From Halovivax limisalsi (lineage in GTDB: Archaea; Halobacteriota; Halobacteria; Halobacteriales; Natrialbaceae), in assembly GCF_023093535.1 (NCBI RefSeq), contig NZ_CP095757.1, forward strand, positions 3,782,001 through 3,846,000: a stretch of DNA of 64,000 nt. The letters run 5' to 3'. A program made the translations under genes and the position numbers. Below, piece after piece: positions 1-7,926 of this stretch. The notes under the pieces are model-generated. The model did no database searches and was not told the DNA's origin. It worked only from the letters and a program-made list of their open reading frames with translations. The stretch's first letter is position 1; each line of letters begins with the position of its first letter.

Positions 1-2
1 TG

Positions 3-1742
3 GACATGAATAACGGGGTCCCGGATGAGGTCATCGAAGGTCGAGCGAACGAGGTGTGGGACGGAATCTACCTCGACGCGACCGAGATGCGTCTCGAACA
101 GTTGCCCATGCTCGAATCGTTAGATGGCGATATCGGAATGCTTCGGCAACTCGGACGGGTTGACGCGGCGTTCGAGATCATCCAGGCGGCGAGCGACGAG
201 GCCGGTGAGGCATCGGCGAAACTCGAAGCCGAGAACGCCATGAAATCGGCCTATGCCAACGTCGAGGCGAACTTCTTCGACATGTGGACAGCAAAGATGA
301 CCCGGGCCATGAACCGTGCTGCCAGAGCCGATTCGACGGAGGCGCTGGGGATTGCTGACCCGTTCGACTGGGCTCGGAATGGGAGCGTCGAGCAGGACGA
401 CCACGACACCGCTCTGCACGTCCTGCTGGATGATCAGGATGTTGATGGATATGGAAATAGCGCGACGGTCGAACTCGTCGACGGGTCGACGCACGGCGTG
501 ACCGTCGCTGCTGGCGACGATCCGAGCACAAACGACCGTCTTCGGCTCTTTCCGTGGGCCAAGGTGCCGAACGTGTCGGCGAACTATTCTCACGCTGATT
601 TCGAATACTGTGATGACATAACGAGTGCGTACGATTTCGCAACTCGCGAGTGGTCTGGTGCTGGCGCTCTGGGTGGTACCGGCCTGATCGCGCAGGAACG
701 AGACGGAGCGGGGTCTGTGCGGTTCCTCGACGCTCGCGACTACTGGGATATCCACAAAAAGCTGATCGATCAGTTAAACGAAGAACTCGCCCACGTCGAG
801 ACGATGGTCTCGAACCTCTACCAGCCGGCTGTCGAGGGCAAGGTAGACTTCAGCAAGATCGCCAGCGGATCGGCGATGCTTGAAGCGGCTCAAGACGGCG
901 AGTTGGAGACGTGGAAGGAAGTTGCGGGAGTCTACCGGGCACTCTGGATACCTGAGTCCGAGAAGCCGGTCGTAATCTCGCTGGAGAACGGCGTCGAACT
1001 CGAAGGGTTGCTATTCTGGACCGAGCCGAGCGACACGCTCCAGGTCGGCGAGTCGATCAACCCCAGCATCATCGGTCGCTTCTACATGGCAGCCGAGATC
1101 CGCTACGTGCCACCCACTCCCGAGACCTCGACCGCGACGATGACGATACTCGTCGAAGACTCCGAAGGCAATGGGATCGAGGGCGCGACGATCGACGTCA
1201 AGGGCCAGGATCTGAGCTATACGACCGACGCCGACGGCGCGGCCGACGTCGACCTATCCGGTGACTCGGCAACGCTCTACATCTCGGACGGTGGGACGAC
1301 GGCCTCCGAGACGGGGATCACGATCGGCGTCGAGGACGGCACGACGCTGGCGGTCACGCATGACGGTTCGGACCGGACCAGCTATGAGGCCGACCCCTTC
1401 GATCACTCGACCCTAACCCCCGAGGATGAGGGGACTGCCTTGCCGGTCCAACTGACCGAACCGTTCACGCTCGAAGGGATCGACGGCGGCGGGTCAGAAC
1501 TCGACTTCGTCATCCCTGACCGAGTCGAGCCAGATGATGACTTCGACGCGTACAAAGGAGCAGTCGAGGACGCCGCCGACAACGAACAGGAAACCCGTGA
1601 GGAGACGAACGAGATTATCGTCGAGTCGGGCGGCATCTCGTTCCCCGGTCTCGGCGACGTCGGCGGCGGTGGTCTGCTCGCTGGCGCGGCTGCCGTGATC
1701 GGTGTCGGCTGGCTGTTCGGCAAAGCGAGTGGTGGTGAGTGA
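3..1742 (+). CDS. Pleolipovirus-like spike (envelope) protein, 5' end cut by window
   Basis: At least 578 residues, open to the left window edge. The first in-window ATG is at 6, but no signal peptide follows it, so the true start probably lies upstream. The middle (about residues 378-440) is an Ig/carboxypeptidase-regulatory-like beta domain. Residues about 515-540 form a charged helix rich in E/N that looks like a coiled coil. A Gly/Ala-rich hydrophobic anchor (GGLLAGAAAVIGVGWLFG) sits at the very C-terminus with a short tail. Coiled coil plus C-terminal anchor is the layout known for pleolipovirus VP4 spikes, which mediate host binding and fusion. It is followed by ORF6-, ORF7- and VP8-like genes, the conserved structural order of that virus family. 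The assignment rests on layout and context, not on a recognised sequence match. Confidence 0.7.
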   Translation, partial: DMNNGVPDEVIEGRANEVWDGIYLDATEMRLEQLPMLESLDGDIGMLRQLGRVDAAFEIIQAASDEAGEASAKLEAENAMKSAYANVEANFFDMWTAKMTRAMNRAARADSTEALGIADPFDWARNGSVEQDDHDTALHVLLDDQDVDGYGNSATVELVDGSTHGVTVAAGDDPSTNDRLRLFPWAKVPNVSANYSHADFEYCDDITSAYDFATREWSGAGALGGTGLIAQERDGAGSVRFLDARDYWDIHKKLIDQLNEELAHVETMVSNLYQPAVEGKVDFSKIASGSAMLEAAQDGELETWKEVAGVYRALWIPESEKPVVISLENGVELEGLLFWTEPSDTLQVGESINPSIIGRFYMAAEIRYVPPTPETSTATMTILVEDSEGNGIEGATIDVKGQDLSYTTDADGAADVDLSGDSATLYISDGGTTASETGITIGVEDGTTLAVTHDGSDRTSYEADPFDHSTLTPEDEGTALPVQLTEPFTLEGIDGGGSELDFVIPDRVEPDDDFDAYKGAVEDAADNEQETREETNEIIVESGGISFPGLGDVGGGGLLAGAAAVIGVGWLFGKASGGE

Positions 1743-2277
1743 CGTGCGCTTTCTCACGTTTTCACTGGCGGTAGCCCTGGCGATCGCGATGGGCATGGGC
1801 GCCGTCGCAGCGCAGGGCGAAGCGAACGCGACGGCCGGGAACGAGACGACCGGGCCGACCGGCGAGACCGTCGACGACGAACTCACCATCACCGACTGGC
1901 GATTCACCGGCGACGCGTTCGTTCTCGATCTGCACGCCGAGCGATCGATGGCGGTCACGGCGACGCCGAGCCAACAGATGGCCGAGGGCGCGCAGCAGGT
2001 GACCTGGGTAACGAAGGCGATCCCGCGAGGGAACAGCACGATCCGCGTGCCGGCCGAGACGGTCGGCAGCGAGGCTGCGGTCGTCGTCAGTACGCGCGAC
2101 TCTCGACGCGACGGGCGAGCGGTCCAACTCGCGACGGGATCGGTCGGTGAGAATCCGTTTTCCCCGTTCGGCGGCACGAGCGGCGTTCTATCGGGCGTCG
2201 TGCTGTCGATCGGAATGGCCGCCGGTGCGGCCGCGTGGGTGCTTCGAAGCGAGGAGTCCGGAGTGATTCAAGCATGA
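1735..2277 (+). CDS. Signal-peptide protein with C-terminal TM, pleolipovirus ORF6-like position
   Basis: 180 residues. I chose GTG 1735 because GTGAGTGA overlaps the stop of the spike gene; GTG 1744 is possible. The N-terminus (FLTFSLAVALAIAMGMGAVAAQG) is a clear Sec signal peptide ending in AQG. The mature part is a small beta-rich acidic domain, and a C-terminal membrane helix (GVLSGVVLSIGMAAGAAAWV) ends in a short tail. It is thus a type I membrane protein facing outward. The stop overlaps the next ATG (ATGA at 2274). It lies between the spike and a two-helix membrane protein as in pleolipovirus genomes, where the function of this gene is not established to my knowledge. Confidence 0.75.
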   Translation: MSDVRFLTFSLAVALAIAMGMGAVAAQGEANATAGNETTGPTGETVDDELTITDWRFTGDAFVLDLHAERSMAVTATPSQQMAEGAQQVTWVTKAIPRGNSTIRVPAETVGSEAAVVVSTRDSRRDGRAVQLATGSVGENPFSPFGGTSGVLSGVVLSIGMAAGAAAWVLRSEESGVIQA

Positions 2278-3074
2278 ACGAGCTATCAGCCACGTTCGGG
2301 AACTGGAAGGATCGACTGACGTTCATCGTCGCGGAAGCCCAATTCCTCGTCGCGGGGCTACTCGTCTCAACGGCGATCGCGATCGTCTGGCTTCGGCCGA
2401 GCCTGCCGGGAGTCCCGCCGATTGTCCTCGGCTGGGTGGCTGCGCTGATGCTGCTCGGGCCGCCGGTGTTCGGCTTCTTCATCTGGTTGGTTCGGAAGCT
2501 CCGCGTTCGCAACATGGTCGCCGTCCACCACATCAACGGCGTCAGTGACACTCGCGAGAAGTATTACGTCGAACCGGAGCTGTGGGAGTCCGCGAAGATC
2601 GATGGCCCGAGCCCGTACCCCGTCAACGACGGCAGGGCGTTCGAGGTTCGCGAGTTCGACTACCAGGACGACATCGACCAGCTCACCGTCCGCGGTTGCT
2701 ACATGAGTCAGTTGGCCGATTCGAAACTCGTCAGTACGAAGGCCATGCTCGAAGACATCCATGGCGATCTCATCGAGACCTGGCTGGCGTACAACCGCCT
2801 GCGCGCCCGTATCAGCAAGATGGGGCTGCAGATCCAGGGCGACGTGGTGAATCAGGAAGCCGAGGCGGACGAACGCGGACTGATGAATCCACGAACGACC
2901 GTCAAACGACGGTTCGAGGCGGCTGAGTCCGACGCTCGAGAGAACGCCACGGACGACATTCAGGACGTCACCGAGTTCGTCGAGGACTACGCCGCCGAGC
3001 ACGGCATCAAGACCACTGACGGCCCGCCAGCGACGACAGAACAGGCCGCGACCGACGGAGGTGAACAGCGGTGA
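2274..3074 (+). CDS. Two-helix membrane protein, pleolipovirus ORF7-like position
   Basis: 266 residues starting at ATG 2274 within an ATGA overlap. Two membrane helices occupy roughly residues 20-45 and 50-80, followed by a basic RKLRVR stretch and a long acidic, helix-rich cytoplasmic domain (about residues 85-266). Position and topology match the conserved membrane protein between the spike-side genes and the ATPase of pleolipoviruses. It may form part of the virion membrane or an assembly platform, but this is inference. The 3' end overlaps the ATPase start (GTGA at 3071), so the four structural genes are translationally coupled. Confidence 0.72.
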   Translation: MNELSATFGNWKDRLTFIVAEAQFLVAGLLVSTAIAIVWLRPSLPGVPPIVLGWVAALMLLGPPVFGFFIWLVRKLRVRNMVAVHHINGVSDTREKYYVEPELWESAKIDGPSPYPVNDGRAFEVREFDYQDDIDQLTVRGCYMSQLADSKLVSTKAMLEDIHGDLIETWLAYNRLRARISKMGLQIQGDVVNQEAEADERGLMNPRTTVKRRFEAAESDARENATDDIQDVTEFVEDYAAEHGIKTTDGPPATTEQAATDGGEQR

Positions 3075-4246
3075 GCGACGAACAGGACAACTTCACGGTC
3101 GGCGGCTTCCGCGAGTGGCAAGACGGGAACCTGGCCCGAGACCCCGACGAGGTACTTCCACACTCGGGATTCGTCCGGGACGAGAGCGTCGACCGCCAGA
3201 TGACCATGCGAGCGGTCCATCACGACCCCGATCGGTGGGAGTCGAAGGCCGCCGCGACCTACCTCGACGTCGGAAAGAACCGCGATATACTGAAGGCTGA
3301 AGGGAGCGAAACCGCCCGGAACGCGCTCGAAAACGGTGATACGCTCACACTGAAACACTACATCGGCGACCCCGCCCAAGAGGCGGACCTCTCCGGCATC
3401 AAGGCGATCACTCGCCTGCGGGAGATCGTTGCCGGGCCCGCGCCCGTGATCGTCATTCTCGGCGAAATGGGAGCTGGCAAAACGAACCTCGCGTGTCTGC
3501 TCCTGCAGCTGCGGGATCGGTGGGTCGACGGCGATCTACTCGTCGGGTCGAACATCCGGACGCTGCCCCGAAACGACGAGTGGGTGCGGGACAACGGCGA
3601 CGTCGAAGACGGCTGGATTCCGAACTACCCGCTGCTGGCCGAGTGGGTCGAGCAGGACGGCGACCCGACCGAACACGCCCAACGCCCAAAGGCGTTCGTT
3701 GGAGACGAGTTCTCGACGAACGCCAGCGGCACCGGCGAGGACGGGCAGAAAGTGCGCAAGCTGATGGGGCCGCTCGTCTTCAAGATCCGGAAGTACAACG
3801 GCTGTCTCATCTACATCGGCCACGACGAGAGTTCGATTCACCCGCTGCTCTGGCGCGTCGGAACGATTCTCAAGAAGCCCGACCGCAACAACAAGGGGAA
3901 GGCGATCAAGGCGGAGCGAATCGCCGGCGGGAAGCTGCAGGACGTCGATCCGCGGCCATTCACCGGGATTCCGCCGGCCGACTTCGAGCCGCACACGAAC
4001 GACGAAGCCGATTGGTCCTGGTCGGCTCCGTCGAGTGACGATGACGGCCCGGCGATCGCCGAGAACGAGGTGAAACAGGTTGCCGCCTGGACGATGGAAG
4101 CCTGCCGACAGCAGGGGATGTCGGCCCGCGAAACCGCCGAATTCGTCCCGTATAGTCACGCTACCGTCTCGAATTGGTGGCGAGATATCGACGAAGGTGG
4201 ACCCAAGCGTGATTGGGTTGACACCGTAGAGCAGGTAATCGCATGA
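3071..4246 (+). CDS. Viral packaging/assembly-type P-loop ATPase (VP8-like) with C-terminal HTH
   Basis: 391 residues from GTG 3071. A Walker A motif GEMGAGKT lies at residues 131-138 and a Walker B strand KAFVGDEF at about 207-214. A further strand (CLIYIGHDESS) around residue 255 would hold the sensor residue. The order and spacing resemble FtsK/HerA or Zot-like NTPases of archaeal and filamentous viruses. Residues about 340-391 look like a helix-turn-helix (SARETAEFVPYSHATVSNWW), so the protein may also touch DNA. It closes the structural block, as VP8 does in pleolipoviruses. A role in genome handling or virion assembly is inferred; the NTP-binding fold is well supported. Confidence 0.8.
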   Translation: MSDEQDNFTVGGFREWQDGNLARDPDEVLPHSGFVRDESVDRQMTMRAVHHDPDRWESKAAATYLDVGKNRDILKAEGSETARNALENGDTLTLKHYIGDPAQEADLSGIKAITRLREIVAGPAPVIVILGEMGAGKTNLACLLLQLRDRWVDGDLLVGSNIRTLPRNDEWVRDNGDVEDGWIPNYPLLAEWVEQDGDPTEHAQRPKAFVGDEFSTNASGTGEDGQKVRKLMGPLVFKIRKYNGCLIYIGHDESSIHPLLWRVGTILKKPDRNNKGKAIKAERIAGGKLQDVDPRPFTGIPPADFEPHTNDEADWSWSAPSSDDDGPAIAENEVKQVAAWTMEACRQQGMSARETAEFVPYSHATVSNWWRDIDEGGPKRDWVDTVEQVIA

Positions 4247-4479
4247 CTGCAGTACGGTGTAAAGCTGTAAAGCGAAACCGACCCCCCTTTAGTCAGGCCC
4301 ACCAGCCCCGTCGCTCGCTCCCTGACGGGAGCTACGCGACCGATGGGCCGGCGCTCGAACCAGCGGAGGATTATATATACCGACGCGCGGAGCGCACGTG
4401 TAGACAAGAGAATGACATTTTTCGAAAGACGATTTCGAAAAATTCGCGACGCGCGCGATTAGTGGGAGGCGTCGTCTGA
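4243..4479 (+). CDS. Possible small ORF linking ATPase and nuclease genes
   Basis: 78 codons whose ATG overlaps the ATPase stop (ATGA) and whose stop overlaps the next start (TGATG), which looks like deliberate coupling. Against it, the translation is basic and not acid-rich, resembles no family I know, and the interval also contains a TATA box and a perfect palindrome that look like a promoter-operator. I think it more likely to be a regulatory spacer; real coding is possible. Confidence 0.22.
   Translation: MTAVRCKAVKRNRPPFSQAHQPRRSLPDGSYATDGPALEPAEDYIYRRAERTCRQENDIFRKTISKNSRRARLVGGVV
4371..4379 (+). promoter_or_regulatory. TATA box of the nuclease gene
   Basis: TTATATATA is an excellent archaeal TATA box. 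Transcription would start near 4400, giving a leader of about 80 nt before the ATG at 4479. It allows the nuclease gene to be expressed apart from the structural block. Confidence 0.55.
4418..4442. promoter_or_regulatory. Perfect palindrome, probable operator
   Basis: Two perfect 10-bp arms (TTTTTCGAAA and its complement) flank the spacer GACGA. It lies about 40 bp downstream of the TATA box at 4371, where a bound repressor would block transcription. The HTH protein at 4875-5279 is a candidate ligand. The loop is too short of GC pairs to make a good terminator. Confidence 0.55.
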
Positions 4480-4874
4480 TGCCGTCGCACAAGGCCAACA
4501 AGTTCGGCACCGCCTGCGAGTACCACCTCGCCGAGACCTACGACGTCGATCTCGTCGACGACTCGGGAACGCGACTCGATACGAGCTGGTACGACGGGCT
4601 GAAGGCCGGCACCCCGTGGGAGTTCAAGGCCACGAAACACCGTCACGCGGACGGTCAGCCGGGGAATTTCAAGGTATACAAGCAGTACCACTCGAAGCTG
4701 CAGCGAAACGGTGGCTGGTACGGTTTCGCGATCTATCGGAAACGCGGCCGGGGAACGCAGATACTCAAAACGAAAGCGCTCCCGGCGTCAAGGTTGCCCA
4801 CGTTGCGGTGGCACGGTGGCGGCGATCACCGCGGAACGAAACAGGCAAAGGTTTCGCTTGGTAGTGTATTTTAA
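4479..4874 (+). CDS. Small PD-(D/E)XK / Holliday-resolvase-like nuclease
   Basis: 131 residues. The N-terminus has the pattern of archaeal resolvase-type nucleases: a Gly and Glu in a first helix (FGTACEYHLAE), an Asp (WYDG, about residue 39) and an E-x-K pair (WEFKATK, about residues 47-53). The C-terminal half is basic, as expected for a DNA binder. The start is the ATG in TGATG at 4479. It ends directly against the convergent HTH gene with no spacer. It could process replication or recombination intermediates of the virus. The fold assignment is from motif order only. Confidence 0.5.
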   Translation: MPSHKANKFGTACEYHLAETYDVDLVDDSGTRLDTSWYDGLKAGTPWEFKATKHRHADGQPGNFKVYKQYHSKLQRNGGWYGFAIYRKRGRGTQILKTKALPASRLPTLRWHGGGDHRGTKQAKVSLGSVF

Positions 4875-5279
4875 CTACCGTTCGCCCTGTTTATACTCAG
4901 AAATATATTTCCGAATAGTCCCTTCTTGGACACCCATCTTTTCAGCAACCTCTTCTCGGGTCAGGCCCCCTAATATACTCAAATATACCGCCATAGCTGC
5001 TTTTCCTTGGAGCGCTACTTTGAGAGGTATTATTCTCCATCCTTCAGAAATAGTGAAACCACCTGTCTGACGCCACAATCGCAAAAATGCAGGTATGTCT
5101 GACCTATATCTAAGATATTTCGTATTGAGTTCGAACCTGGTGCCATCTGGTAACTCAAGCCATTTCTCAGACACCGGTAATGTTTCGGATTGAATCCATT
5201 TCGTCCCACGCTTGAATGTCAATTCATTCTCTTCGCCCGCAATTCTCGAAATATCGTCGTACTCTGATAACTCGTACAC
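4875..5279 (-). CDS. HTH regulator at start of accessory region
   Basis: 134 residues. The C-terminal 40 residues form a classic helix-turn-helix (LTREEVAEKMGVQEGTIRKYISEYKQG), like sigma-4/LuxR-type HTHs. The N-terminal 90 residues are an unassigned, less acidic domain with several aromatic residues. Codon use is clearly AT-richer than the structural genes, marking a recently acquired or fast-evolving segment. Stop codons of this and the nuclease gene are adjacent (4872-4877). It may repress the palindrome-controlled promoter at 4371-4442; that is inference. Confidence 0.6.
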   Translation of the reverse strand: MYELSEYDDISRIAGEENELTFKRGTKWIQSETLPVSEKWLELPDGTRFELNTKYLRYRSDIPAFLRLWRQTGGFTISEGWRIIPLKVALQGKAAMAVYLSILGGLTREEVAEKMGVQEGTIRKYISEYKQGER

Positions 5280-5432
5280 AGTTTGTAACGATACGTTTGT
5301 GCATCACCCCCGATAAGTGTTCGAGTGTAGTTCGAGGCTGATACAGTCGGTTGAGGAACAGTGAGCAATCAATAAGAGCCACAGCACTGGTGCAGAGTGG
5401 CAATGCTGTCAACCAGTGCTGTAACCCTATAC

Positions 5433-5903
5433 ATGAGTAACAGGCAATACGACAAAAATTGGGCGGAAGTTCGCAAAGCCGTATTTCAACGAGACCAGCA
5501 TCAGTGTGTAAACTGTCTTCGCGGACTCGATGAAGGCATAAAGATAGATCCAGATCATAACGTCCCAAGAGGAGTCGGTGGTTCTGATAGATTCGGAAAC
5601 ATTACGACACTTTGTAGACGCTGTCACAAAGCGAAACATGGTGAAGGGATAGCCCCCACAGTAGAAATCGTGAGCAGCGGTGTAATGTCTGATCAGGAGT
5701 TTATGTGGTTCAAGCAGTTTCTGAGTGAAATGATTCCCGCAATGGCCAGGGAATTCTCTGTCAGAGTGAAACCTAAGTTCAATTTGGATGGACAAGATCA
5801 ATGGCATCTACCATTAGGTGACCTACGTCGTCTGGATCAGCAATTGTTGGATGACGACAGAACTGATCAATACTCTTCACTCAAACTTGAACAGTATATG
5901 TGA
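5433..5903 (+). CDS. HNH endonuclease
   Basis: 156 residues from ATG 5433 (GTG 5397 would add 12 unlikely residues). A canonical HNH/zinc motif spans residues about 15-70: two CxxC pairs (CVNC and CRRC) clasp a DHNVPRGVGG segment and FGNITTLC, with the final CHKAKHG. This fold makes metal-dependent DNA nicks or breaks. The C-terminal 80 residues are unassigned. In a virus it may act in defence against other elements, homing or genome processing. The gene is AT-rich and faces away from the HTH gene. Confidence 0.75.
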   Translation: MSNRQYDKNWAEVRKAVFQRDQHQCVNCLRGLDEGIKIDPDHNVPRGVGGSDRFGNITTLCRRCHKAKHGEGIAPTVEIVSSGVMSDQEFMWFKQFLSEMIPAMAREFSVRVKPKFNLDGQDQWHLPLGDLRRLDQQLLDDDRTDQYSSLKLEQYM

Positions 5904-5938
5904 TTATAATGGACTTAGTAGGGGAAATCGTTTAGAAG

Positions 5939-6229
5939 TTAGTTGTCATTACTTTTCTCGACCGAAACTAGTGATTCAACTTCGAAGCAGACAGCCCTTG
6001 TTGATAGCGTCTCGGCTATCTCGCGGCGCTGCTCGGCGGTGAGGTCGTCGCGCTCGAGGACCGTCCGGGCGGCTGCAACCTGCTGAGTAAGATCCTCACA
6101 GGCGTAGGCAACGGCGTCACTCCGATTACAGTCATAGAAGGTGGCTGCCTTCTCGATACAGTCAAAGCGCCACTCGTTGCCGTCGTCAGTCCGAATTCGG
6201 ACGCTCGCCGGGATTGTGGTTCGACCCAT
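5939..6229 (-). CDS. Small haloarchaeal protein, unknown function
   Basis: 96 residues from ATG 6229 (MGRTTIPASVR). It contains a short beta start, a segment EWRFDCIEKAATFYDCNRSDAVAYACEDL that reads like a ribbon-helix-helix or small helical DNA-binding unit, and a charged C-terminal helix. Composition is typical haloarchaeal, unlike its AT-rich neighbours. Similar short proteins are common on haloarchaeal plasmids and viruses, in my recollection. No function can be assigned. Confidence 0.55.
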   Translation of the reverse strand: MGRTTIPASVRIRTDDGNEWRFDCIEKAATFYDCNRSDAVAYACEDLTQQVAAARTVLERDDLTAEQRREIAETLSTRAVCFEVESLVSVEKSNDN

Positions 6230-6378
6230 GCTCGTGAACACGGTCCGCAAATCCTAGATTTTTGCGGTCACTGGAACGGGTCTTGTTTAAGTAGCCCATA
6301 CCCCACGGCCGCGATCGACGCGGATCGCGGCCTCAATCGTCGGCCCAGTCGGCGCGATATGAACACGGCCGGCTCGCA

Positions 6379-6422
6379 CTCGTGTTCATATTCGGGAAAC
6401 GGATTCTCTCGACGTGCGACCC
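6379..6422 (-). repeat. Accessory-region repeat A, copy 1
   Basis: 44 bp matching 7794-7837 at 35 of 44 positions. Both copies lie on the minus side upstream of small minus-strand genes (starts at 6229 and 7657), about 140-150 bp away. They could be regulatory or remnants of a duplicated gene, since the reading frame VA-REN-FP-Y-HE is partly kept. Confidence 0.5.
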
Positions 6423-6474
6423 CATGCGAATATAGCCATCCACGGGTTTCGGCCTGACTGGGCAATCTGATTGG

Positions 6475-6702
6475 CTACTCGACACCTTCTGCGATCCGCT
6501 CTAGAGCATCCGCCATTCGTTCTTGAGCTACAGCCATCCTTTCTTCAGGCGAGGGAGACCCCTCGATCACATCATTCTCTTCATCGTTGATTGGGATACC
6601 AGTTTCCACCTTCCCACCGCAACTGGGGCAAGTCGCGCGCGGCATTTCGCCACCATAGCTCCACGTGTAATCGCATTTTTCGCACGTCAATTCGAGAGAC
6701 AT
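6475..6702 (-). CDS. Zinc-ribbon mini-protein
   Basis: 75 residues from ATG 6702. Residues 5-30 form a zinc ribbon with two CxxC knuckles (CEKC and CPSC) separated by about 15 residues. The C-terminal part is an amphipathic helix (ERMAVAQERMADALERIAEG) suited to oligomerisation. Such proteins usually bind nucleic acid or partner proteins. The start excludes 15 hydrophobic residues of an in-frame extension that lacks a plausible role. Function is unknown. Confidence 0.62.
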   Translation of the reverse strand: MSLELTCEKCDYTWSYGGEMPRATCPSCGGKVETGIPINDEENDVIEGSPSPEERMAVAQERMADALERIAEGVE

Positions 6703-6770
6703 GGTAGAGAGTAGTAGATAAAACATAAGTAACCATTGGTATAGCAAATTTTCGAGTCGGGAAAATCCTC

Positions 6771-7034
6771 TTATTTTATCTTCACATAGTACATTGTCAT
6801 TATTTCACCTTGGGAAATAGCTACAAATTTCACCTTATATTTTAGGTTTTCTCCCACAAACACCTTTTCTTCGTCATAAGGCCGATGCCCGTACTTTTTC
6901 TGAAAGCCCTTGTAATAATCCCCTTCCGCTTTACTCACCCACTCAGGGACTGATGAGACTCTAACCCAACGCCGAATTTTGAATTTGAGATACTTTATTG
7001 GTCCCATTACTTCTCTCGGACTCCAATTGGTCAT
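6771..7034 (-). CDS. Small basic protein, unknown
   Basis: 87 residues, unusually basic (many K/R) for a haloarchaeon, with aromatic residues and AT-rich codons. No motif recognised. It is nearly joined to the next minus-strand gene (stop at 7043), so the two may be co-transcribed. Foreign composition suggests recent acquisition. Confidence 0.45.
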   Translation of the reverse strand: MTNWSPREVMGPIKYLKFKIRRWVRVSSVPEWVSKAEGDYYKGFQKKYGHRPYDEEKVFVGENLKYKVKFVAISQGEIMTMYYVKIK

Positions 7035-7042
7035 GGCCCCTT

Positions 7043-7417
7043 CTATGTGTTCAAACTCTTAAGTTCCTCCCGGAGATCGTGGCGGATCCAGTCGAGATCG
7101 TCGTGATGCTGCTCGAGCCACGTGATCCGATCGATATTTTCGGCCAGCCGATCACCGCGTCGGACAACGCCATTCTTCTGAACTCTGGCCGATCGGACCT
7201 CGTTGCAGCCAAGATTCGCTCGCTCGTTCACCTGATAGACGATAGCCTCGAAACCTCGATCGCGAACGGCGATTAACCCGCTGGGCATCCCATACTGTCT
7301 GAGCAGACCGTCAAGCACCCGCTCAACGTTCTCGTCGTGGTGGCGGATGAGCAGCTCGGACAGCTCGCGACGGACAACTCGCTTTCGTTGCAGATGGTGC
7401 TTGATCGGGTTCTCCAT
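7043..7417 (-). CDS. Small protein of unknown function
   Basis: 124 residues, charged, largely helical, with a KHHLQRKRVVRRELSELLIRHHDENVERVLDGLL start that resembles a small DNA-binding or toxin-antitoxin partner. It follows the 58-residue gene at 7481-7657 on the same strand with a 63-nt gap. No family recognised. Confidence 0.4.
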   Translation of the reverse strand: MENPIKHHLQRKRVVRRELSELLIRHHDENVERVLDGLLRQYGMPSGLIAVRDRGFEAIVYQVNERANLGCNEVRSARVQKNGVVRRGDRLAENIDRITWLEQHHDDLDWIRHDLREELKSLNT

Positions 7418-7480
7418 ACAGCGTCGTACCCAGCCCAGGTATGTAGATCTGAGAGAGTCGATTCCGATTCTCCGAAACCG

Positions 7481-7657
7481 TCACTCAAGTGGGACACGTT
7501 GTCGGAGTGCGTCGGCGAGAGTCAGGCCGTGATCGTAGGCGATCTCGTCAGCCAACGCCCAGCAGTGATAGTACATCTCCGAATTGTCGGGATAGAGCCT
7601 CGCCATCAACAGCAGTGCCTCGATCAGTATCAAGTCATCTTGTGGATGCCAGTACAT
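7481..7657 (-). CDS. 58-residue protein, unknown
   Basis: The ORF begins MYWHPQDDLILIEALLLMA and ends with LADALRQRVPLE before TGA at 7481. It has clean amphipathic helices and acidic composition, unlike random frames. It lies directly upstream of the 124-residue gene on the same strand, suggesting a two-gene unit (7657 to 7043), a size layout seen in toxin-antitoxin pairs; that role is only a suggestion. Confidence 0.45.
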   Translation of the reverse strand: MYWHPQDDLILIEALLLMARLYPDNSEMYYHCWALADEIAYDHGLTLADALRQRVPLE

Positions 7658-7793
7658 CGAGGGGGTCTGGTCGGGCCTTCTGATAAAAAGGTACGGAACT
7701 ACCTTCTAAGCCTATCCGACAATCTCGGTTATCGAGGTCCCGCCCTGTTGTCGATCTCGATTGTCACGGAATGTGATACAGCGATTCGTCGCT

Positions 7794-7837
7794 CGTGTGC
7801 ATATCGAGGAAACCGATTCTCTCGCACCGCGACCCGG
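7794..7837 (-). repeat. Accessory-region repeat A, copy 2
   Basis: Partner of 6379-6422 (80 percent identity over 44 bp). It lies about 137 bp upstream of the minus-strand gene starting at 7657 and 90 bp upstream of the plus-strand gene starting at 7927. Confidence 0.5.
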
Positions 7838-7926
7838 AGGGGGCGTATTGTGACTACAACTTCAGGGGAAGGTTGTTATTAGAAAGACAGAATCATTTGA
7901 AGGTCGGCCGTGATCTATACCATAGC

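Noticed and set aside
6268..6465. 65-codon minus-strand frame from TTG containing repeat A
   Set aside because: Weak start, mixed composition; the shared DNA repeat explains the similarity to 7794-7837 as well as coding would.
7337..7882. 181-codon + strand frame
   Set aside because: Covers the 58- and 124-residue minus-strand genes, mixed composition, no motif.
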